Made by a program: the position numbers and the translations under genes
Shown: positions 59,457 to 64,000 of the stretch, one piece after another
How the letters are laid out: each line of letters starts with the position of its first letter
Position numbering within the stretch: position 1 is the stretch's first letter
NCBI RefSeq assembly: GCF_030063445.1
Contig: NZ_JASITD010000004.1
Coordinates: 186,001 to 250,000, forward strand
From: Hymenobacter sp. H14-R3
GTDB lineage: Bacteria; Bacteroidota; Bacteroidia; Cytophagales; Hymenobacteraceae
Direction of reading: 5' to 3'
DNA length: 64,000 bases
The notes under the pieces: model-generated
Told to the model about the DNA's origin: nothing
What the model saw: the letters and a program-made list of their open reading frames with translations, nothing else
Database searches by the model: none

Positions 59457-60278
59457 ATGACTGATATAACGACCGCGGCCGAAGTATACACCCTGCTGGG
59501 GGATGAACTCTGGGATTACCTGCCCATCGAGGAGGGCCGCATTTTGCTGCGCATCGAGCGCTCGGAGGGTGCCCAGGGTTACAAAGGCATTTACATGGAC
59601 GACAATGGCAGCGCGGAAAGCCTGGCCGTGCTGCCCTCCAACAAGAGCAAGGCGGTCGAGCAGCTCTACCAGCTGACGAGCCAGGGGGGCAAAAACCCGT
59701 GGAACCTGCTCTATTTCACCCTGTTGCCCGGGCGGGCCTTCGAGGTCGACTTTCTGCTGGACGAGGACGCGCGGGCCATGCTCTCCTTTCTGGCGCACTC
59801 GCACGGCATGGCGGCCAGGCGGCGGGACGCGGCCTACGCCGCCCTCATGGCCGAGCAGGCGCGGACGCAGGCGGCGCGGATTTTTACGCAGTGCAGCCAG
59901 CGGCTGGCGGCGCTGGGGGCCAGCGAGCAGCCGGGCTGGCAGCGGCTGCTGGTAGAGGCCAGCCACTGGAACGGGGGCACGTTCGAGCTGCGGGGCTTCG
60001 TCTACGCCGCCCCGGTGCCGGGGGCAGCAGGCGAGCCGCCGCAAGAAGCGGGCGAGGCGTTCAGCGTGGTGCAGGACTGGGAGCTCGTCAAGCAGTTCTA
60101 CGAGTTCAACACGAATCTGTATCAGCCGATGTGGAACACGTTGGCGTGGACGGTGTGGCCCGACGGCACGTACACGCTCGTCTTTGACTGGGACACGCAA
60201 AAGGAAGTCTACACTAAACGCCCCACCCACCTCGTCTTCCCTTACACCCGCCAGGGGCGCTGGCAGGAGCCGGCCTAG
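59457..60278 (+). CDS. YezG/DUF600-type immunity protein 2b (tandem duplicate)
   Basis: 273 residues. The first 110 codons are almost the same as in 2a (MTDITTAAEVYTLLGD ... GRAFEVDF), with scattered changes such as RYNGIYMN to GYKGIYMD. The middle part (about 110-200) differs more, and the end (FPYTRQGRWQEPA and the following CCTAGCGGGTCGG) is again the same. Thus an 852-bp unit was duplicated and then diverged in the middle, perhaps toward another toxin. No effector gene lies between 2a and 2b, so 2b may be an orphan immunity gene protecting against related strains. Confidence 0.8.
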   Translation: MTDITTAAEVYTLLGDELWDYLPIEEGRILLRIERSEGAQGYKGIYMDDNGSAESLAVLPSNKSKAVEQLYQLTSQGGKNPWNLLYFTLLPGRAFEVDFLLDEDARAMLSFLAHSHGMAARRRDAAYAALMAEQARTQAARIFTQCSQRLAALGASEQPGWQRLLVEASHWNGGTFELRGFVYAAPVPGAAGEPPQEAGEAFSVVQDWELVKQFYEFNTNLYQPMWNTLAWTVWPDGTYTLVFDWDTQKEVYTKRPTHLVFPYTRQGRWQEPA

Positions 60279-60343
60279 CGGGTCGGTCCGGCCCGGCCCA
60301 ACGCGGCCGTTTCTTTTGTCGTCTTCTTTTCTCCTGCCTTCCT

Positions 60344-61090
60344 ATGTTTTCGCTGTCTTCTCTCTACACCCAGCACGCGGCCCGCTCGCTGGAAAAGCTG
60401 CTGGCCCTGCAAGCCCTGACCGGCGACCCCGACTTTGACTTCAATCTGGGGGCGGGCACGCTCAGCTTCGGGGCCGGGTTCACGTACCCGATGCAGATTC
60501 TGGGCACGGTCTCGCGCCAGAGCAGCACCTGGCAGTGGGCCTGGGCCAGCCCCCAGGCGCTGCCCGCGGCCCTGCTGCTAGCCAGCGAGCAGCTCCAAGA
60601 GCTGGGCGCTGCCCGCGGCATCGAGGAGTTCACCAGCCCCCGCTTCGCCATCACGCCCCCGCCGGCGCCGGCGGGCTCACTGCTGGGTCTGCACCAGCAG
60701 TTGGGCTTTGCCGGCCGGCCCGCCGCCCCGCTCGACGGGCACCTGCTGGCGATGGTGGGGGCGGGCGTGTGCGGGGCAGACGCGTACTACGGGGCCGACT
60801 ACGGGCCGGGCATCGCCTATGTGCTGCTGCCCAGCGTGCCCGGCGCGGCGGCCCACTGGGCGCAAGAGCCGGGGCAGCTGGCAGAAGTATTTCGCCGGGT
60901 GCTGGCCCTGCCCTACGCGCTGGATGCGCGGGCGGCCTTCAGCGCCTATCTGACGCAGAAGGGCTACGCGTTGGAAACCGACGGCGGGCTGCGGCTGCGC
61001 GGGGTGAAGGGCGAGCGGTGGCTGGCGGCCCGTTTCGATGATGCCGGCCAGCTCACGGAGCTGGAGCCCGACCAAGAGGAGCCAACCTAG
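60344..61090 (+). CDS. DUF6882-like hypothetical protein in the immunity cluster
   Basis: 248 residues. The N-terminal part has WQWAWASPQALPAALLLASEQLQELGA and IEEFTSPRFAI, similar to DUF6882 proteins that occur in immunity and stress contexts. The C-terminal part (HLLAMVGAGVCGADAYYGADYGPG ... FSAYLTQKGYALETDGG) is of unknown function. It has no signal peptide. It lies between immunity 2b and the degraded VgrG module B, so it is probably another immunity or orphan antidote gene, although no matching toxin is adjacent. The family assignment is moderate. Confidence 0.65.
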   Translation: MFSLSSLYTQHAARSLEKLLALQALTGDPDFDFNLGAGTLSFGAGFTYPMQILGTVSRQSSTWQWAWASPQALPAALLLASEQLQELGAARGIEEFTSPRFAITPPPAPAGSLLGLHQQLGFAGRPAAPLDGHLLAMVGAGVCGADAYYGADYGPGIAYVLLPSVPGAAAHWAQEPGQLAEVFRRVLALPYALDARAAFSAYLTQKGYALETDGGLRLRGVKGERWLAARFDDAGQLTELEPDQEEPT

Positions 61091-61114
61091 CCCAAGAAGC
61101 CACCCTGCCCCGGC

Positions 61115-61668
61115 TGCGGGGGCTGGGAAGGGGCAGTTGTTCACGCCGGAGGTGGGCTCGCAGGTACTGGTGGGCTACGAGCAGGGGCGGGCCGAGTTTC
61201 CGGTGGTGCTGGGCAACCTGTTTCACGCCCGCAACCCGGCCGGGGCCAGCTACCGCCACGGGCCGGGCGGGGGCGAGGTGAGGGGCCAGCTACAGCCACG
61301 GGCCGGGCGGGGGCGAGGTGAAGGGCATCCAGACGCTGGCGGGTAACCGCATTACGTTCCTGGAGAAGAAGGGGGAGGAAAAGATTGTTATCACCAGCGG
61401 CCAGCAGAAGGAGACGGTGCTGGAAATCTCCTTCAAGGGCCAGGGCCGGATTGAAATTAAGACGGCGGGTGATATCAGCCTGCGCGCGGGCCAGAACGTG
61501 CGCATCGAGGCCGGTAAAAAAATGAGTCTGAAAGCCGATGAGCTGACGCTGGAAGCCAAAACCATTCAGGCGAAGGCCGATTCGACGGTGGAGGTGGGCG
61601 CGGCCGGTGCCCAGTTGAAGATGGCGGGCGCTTCCACGCAAATCAAAGGCACTCTCACGCAAGGATAA
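61115..61668 (+). pseudogene. Truncated and frameshifted VgrG 3' module B
   Basis: Similarity to VgrG starts about 61115 and continues through GKGQLFTPEVGSQVLVGYEQGRAEFPVV... in one frame until 61281. A tandem 40-base duplication (61242-61321) then shifts the frame, and the earlier frame stops at 61346. The remaining tail (61318-61668, GTG-started frame) reads KGIQTLAGNRITFLEKKGEEKIVI through to GTLTQG and from 61382 on is almost identical to the intact VgrG tail. A 22-base piece between GGCTGCGGG and GGGAAGG is missing at the start. It leads into effector 3 with a 6-bp gap. Confidence 0.85.
61242..61321 (+). repeat. Tandem 40-bp duplication breaking VgrG module B
   Basis: GGGGCCAGCTAC... 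through GCGAGGTGA occurs twice in a row (61242-61281 and 61282-61321), with C/A changes at the second copy's TACCGCC/TACAGCC. Forty is not a multiple of three, so the duplication causes the frameshift. Confidence 0.9.
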
Positions 61669-61937
61669 CCCGCGATGCCTCATACCGATTATGTTGTCAA
61701 TCTGGCGATAGTGAAGTGCTCGATGGGCACGCTGCCGCTGCCGTTTCTGGTGACGAGCCAAGTGGTGCACCTGGTCAATAACGTCCTGGCCGTGGCCACG
61801 GAGCTGGACCGGGCTCCGCTCGTGAATATTCCGTGCTTTGGCATCTGCCAGCAACTCACCAAACTGGCCAGCGGGGTGCCCACGCCTTGTGTGCCGGTGC
61901 CCACGGGCTGGAAGGGAGCCAACCCGGCCCGCAAAAT
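61382..61937 (+). repeat. Direct repeat, copy 2 (VgrG module B tail plus start of effector 3)
   Basis: Nearly identical to 54741-55296 at a constant offset of 6,641 bases. It covers the VgrG beta-helix end, the 6-base spacer and the first 88 codons of effector 3. A single C/T difference is visible at 61780 or close to it. Divergence begins sharply after AACCCGGCCCGCAAAAT. Confidence 0.85.
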
Positions 61938-62688
61938 TATGGGCCTCAAGCCGCTGCTGGAAAAGGCCACTTGCCAGTGTGGGCTGGGGGGCACCATCTC
62001 GTTCCAGAGTTCGGGCCAGAAGGGGCTGGCCAAGTACCAGACCGGACCCAACTTCACTATGCTCCAGGCGGGCCAGAAAGAGCCGGGTAAAAAGGGGGTG
62101 TGGACCAAGGAGTTGAACAAGACCCCCCTGGAGCCTGACCACGAATACCTGGTGGACAACTACCTCTACTCAACCGACAGCCAGGGGCGGGTGGTGAAAG
62201 TGTGCGGCGACCTGGCACAAAAGCAGGAGGAGCGGCGCAACGAGTACCAGCAAAAGGAATCGGTGCGCAAGAAGGATGGGCAGGGCAATGTGCATTTTAA
62301 GAAGGACAAACGTAAACCTGGTACGAAGCAGCTTAAACTCCAGAATGGCCAGCTAAATAGTAAGTTTAAGCCCGACAAGCGACAGAAGCAGCAACAGCGC
62401 GAGTACATGGACGACGGGGGGCACTTGTTGGCGGCCATGTTCGACGGGGCGGGTGAGCAGATTAACTATGTGGCCATGGCCAGCACGCTTAATCAAGCCG
62501 GAGGGGGATGGTATGATATGGAACAAATATTTAAGAGCGCCTTGGATGGAGACAATCCGCCGCCAGAATATCCGAAGGAAGTGGAGGTGGAAATTGATAT
62601 TATTTACGGTGTTGACAAACGCCCAGTAGGTTTTCAGGTAGAGTACTGGATTGATGGAATAAACAGAATCGAACGTTTCACTAATTAA
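61675..62688 (+). CDS. T6SS effector 3: DUF4280 (PAAR-like) fused to NS_2-type DNase
   Basis: 337 residues. The first 88 residues are almost the same as in effector 1. The DUF4280 part ends near LGGTISFQSSGQKG. A linker contains the KxDGQxNxxF repeat twice (VRKKDGQGNVHFKKDKR, LQNGQLNSKFKPDKR), then the nuclease core has DDGGHLLAAMFDG (D247, H250), NYVAMASTLNQAGGGWYDMEQ and QVEYWIDGI. The C-terminal 100 residues keep the fold but differ from effector 1 at about half of the positions, as expected if the pair has a different immunity specificity. It follows module B by 6 bases and precedes immunity 3 by 13 bases. Confidence 0.85.
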   Translation: MPHTDYVVNLAIVKCSMGTLPLPFLVTSQVVHLVNNVLAVATELDRAPLVNIPCFGICQQLTKLASGVPTPCVPVPTGWKGANPARKIMGLKPLLEKATCQCGLGGTISFQSSGQKGLAKYQTGPNFTMLQAGQKEPGKKGVWTKELNKTPLEPDHEYLVDNYLYSTDSQGRVVKVCGDLAQKQEERRNEYQQKESVRKKDGQGNVHFKKDKRKPGTKQLKLQNGQLNSKFKPDKRQKQQQREYMDDGGHLLAAMFDGAGEQINYVAMASTLNQAGGGWYDMEQIFKSALDGDNPPPEYPKEVEVEIDIIYGVDKRPVGFQVEYWIDGINRIERFTN

Positions 62689-62701
62689 ATTCTTTGCGGT
62701 A

Positions 62702-63466
62702 ATGTCAACTATATCTGATTCAGTTTACGATACAATCGGTCAATCAATGGCCGATTGTATAGCGGGTGAATGGACGAAAGCAGTGCTCACAATTGAGTAT
62801 CTACCTAAAAGAAAAAGCTATCAAGGTATTTATTTTACTCTTGAAGGTCAGAAAGAGCAGCTAGATATTTCCGTGCCCTTCGAGTTGGATGCGGCGTTAG
62901 ATGAACTTCACGCTACGACCACGGAAGGTGGTTCTAACCGGTGGAACCAATTGCGCTACACGCTATATTCAGATGAGAGTTTCGAGGCAGATTTCATCTG
63001 GGATGAGGATAGGGCTGAGGTAATGGCCTATATCAACTCCACGACTGCCGTACCCGAACCCCAGCGGGGCGCAGGATTAAAGAATATCAAGCGAATGCAG
63101 TTGGCGCGTAAAACCCAGCGCATTTACGAGGCGCTGGCGCTGGCCTTGCTACGTAACGCTCCCAGCAGCGAATGGCAGCAACTCGTACTCACGCTCACCA
63201 AGCCTCCGCTTATCTACGAGGCGTATGCCGAGTATGCCCCCAACCGGCGCGAGGCGCTGTTATTACTGGGCGAAGCCGAGGCCGTGGAGGCTTTGGTGGA
63301 GCTAACAGGCAAAGGCGACCATCTGCGCTGGGAGCGGGCGCAAGTGGTTGTGCAGCCATCGGGAGCGTACCAGTTTAGCTTCACCTGGGCCGGGGCGGGC
63401 GAGTACAACCTGCCCCGGCTCTACCACCGCGAGGGGCAGGTAACGCCGCCCACGGCGGTAAGCTGA
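62702..63466 (+). CDS. YezG/DUF600-type immunity protein 3
   Basis: 254 residues. The N-terminal YezG-like domain (to about 105) ends in WNQLRYTLYSDESFEADFIWDED. From YINSTTAVPEPQR to the end it is highly similar to immunity protein 1, including ALALALLRNAP, LLLLGEAEAVEALVELTGKGDHLRWERAQVVVQP and YHREGQVTPP. The N-terminal half is more divergent from protein 1 than the C-terminal half. Base composition changes with it: 21 G+C of 60 at 62701-62760 but 38 of 60 at 63301-63360. This suggests that the N-terminal half is the exchanged, specificity-determining part. Confidence 0.82.
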   Translation: MSTISDSVYDTIGQSMADCIAGEWTKAVLTIEYLPKRKSYQGIYFTLEGQKEQLDISVPFELDAALDELHATTTEGGSNRWNQLRYTLYSDESFEADFIWDEDRAEVMAYINSTTAVPEPQRGAGLKNIKRMQLARKTQRIYEALALALLRNAPSSEWQQLVLTLTKPPLIYEAYAEYAPNRREALLLLGEAEAVEALVELTGKGDHLRWERAQVVVQPSGAYQFSFTWAGAGEYNLPRLYHREGQVTPPTAVS

Positions 63467-63823
63467 CTCTTCCCGCCAGAAGTGGGCAGTCAGGTGCTGG
63501 TGGGCTACGAGCAGGGGCGGGCCGAGTTTCCGGTGGTGCTGGGCAACCTGTTTCACGCCCGCAACCCGCAGGGGGCCAGCTACCGCCACGGGCCGGGCGG
63601 GGGCGAAGTGAAGGGCATCCAGACGCTGGCCGGCAACCGCCTCACGTTTCACGACAAGAAGGGGGAGGAAGAGATTGTTATCACCAGCGGCCACCAGAAG
63701 GAGACGGTGCTGGAGGCGGAGGAAGTGCGCAGCACCAGCGGCCAGGTCACGGCCATCACGGCCGGCAGCAGCGGGGTGGATGTGAAGGAACCATTCCCAT
63801 CTGGGTTTCGGGGCGCAACCTGA
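63467..63823 (+). pseudogene. Truncated VgrG 3' module C with two internal deletions
   Basis: Begins directly after the immunity-3 stop codon: LFPPEVGSQVLVGYEQGRAEFPVVLGNLFH in frame, then KGIQTLAGNRLTFHDKKGEEEIVI. It jumps from ETVLE to AEEVRSTSGQVTAITAG, and from AITAG to SSGVDVK. Compared with module A, two stretches are gone, each between short direct repeats (GTGCTGGA and GCCGGC). Only the GVDVK-type end of module A is present, so module C is related to A. It ends with a stop at 63823 and has no start of its own. The 113-codon frame starting with GTG at 63482 is not a real gene. Confidence 0.8.
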
Positions 63824-64000
63824 TGCATGCCGCCCACACGGGCCACGAAATGAGGTAGCGCTAAACGCGGCGTTTGTAGTAGAGGATATTGCCCCGGTGG
63901 CGGCCGGGGTGCTTGGCTTCGGAGCGGCTACTGGGGCCATGGCTGGGGCAAAGGCTGGCGGGCGCGGCTTGCAGCTACCACCTGCTGCCCGAAGCGACCG
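63787..64000 (+). pseudogene. Start of a degraded or partly sequenced effector-like frame at the window edge
   Basis: The frame from 63787 reads GTIPIWVSGRNLMHAAHTGHEMR and stops at 63858. One base earlier a second frame continues as EVALNAAFVVEDIAPVAAGVLGFGAATGAMAGAKAGGRG and is still open at 64000. The two halves join naturally at MR/EV, so this looks like one protein with a frameshift. The hydrophobic glycine-rich part resembles pre-toxin regions of large polymorphic toxins. Because the window ends here, a normal gene with a sequencing error is equally possible. Confidence 0.5.

Noticed and set aside
61038..61346. 102-codon frame with VgrG-like middle
   Set aside because: It is a chimera of out-of-frame sequence from the preceding gene, a VgrG fragment and shifted sequence after the 40-bp duplication.
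63482..63823. 113-codon frame taken as a gene
   Set aside because: Homology to VgrG extends upstream of its GTG to the preceding stop codon; it is a decayed 3' module, not an independent gene.
1..64000. tRNA, rRNA, CRISPR array, complete insertion sequence
   Set aside because: Scanned by eye for conserved tRNA arms, regularly spaced repeats and transposase ORFs; none convincing. The only transposase-like sequence is the zinc ribbon fused to the 7TM protein.

Overview
The window comes from a GC-rich member of the Bacteroidota, most like Hymenobacter or a close relative in the Cytophagales. I infer this from the type IX secretion (T9SS) C-terminal tails on three secreted enzymes, two TonB-dependent receptors, TAnnTTTG-type -7 promoter elements with no Shine-Dalgarno signals, a LytS/LytTR two-component pair, and the type VI secretion subunits TssN and TssO, which are known only from the Bacteroidota-type system (T6SSiii). 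No tRNA, rRNA, CRISPR array or complete insertion sequence was seen.

Layout. 0.1-5.3 kb: signalling genes (a 7TM-DISM protein fused to a transposase-type zinc ribbon, a LytS-like kinase, a lipoprotein, a LytTR regulator). 5.6-10.6 kb: a same-strand sugar cluster (SDR dehydrogenase, GH63-like glucosidase, cyclase-family hydrolase, gluconokinase) that could route glucose to 6-phosphogluconate; its spacers are filled with self-complementary repeats. 10.7-24.6 kb: envelope and secreted proteins (beta-barrel candidates, a metallophosphoesterase and a CotH protein with T9SS tails, two TonB receptors) plus an ATP-grasp protein and a small Cys/His protein behind a DtxR-like palindrome. 24.7-32.7 kb: a ClC channel, an ASCH-like protein, a frameshifted di-heme peroxidase, a WD40 protein, XdhC, an AraC regulator and an NmrA-like protein. 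33.1-37.2 kb: a three-gene xanthine/aldehyde dehydrogenase operon whose maturation factor is the XdhC gene 2.4 kb away. 37.5-39.0 kb: a SAM-I riboswitch with terminator controlling homoserine dehydrogenase. 39.2-46.0 kb: an oxidoreductase, a small acetyltransferase, hydrophilic small proteins, two unknowns and a T9SS-exported subtilase.

46.1-64.0 kb is the most interesting part: a T6SSiii region. It carries a TssG-like baseplate protein, TssN, TssK, TssO and two Hcp-like TssD tube proteins, followed by an effector locus. A putative effector with a membrane partner is followed by one complete VgrG and then a tandem array of cassettes. Each cassette consists of a VgrG 3' end, a DUF4280 (PAAR-like)/HNH-type DNase effector (DGGHL motif) and YezG/DUF600-type immunity gene(s). 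The three later VgrG copies are truncated and carry small duplications or deletions, and a 556-bp stretch is repeated almost exactly 6,641 bp apart. Low-GC islands sit across the effector/immunity junctions. Together this looks like a locus that gains or swaps toxin/immunity modules by recombination through conserved VgrG-tail and PAAR sequences. The sheath (TssB/C), ClpV and the other T6SS genes are not in the window. All family calls are by eye, with no database search.
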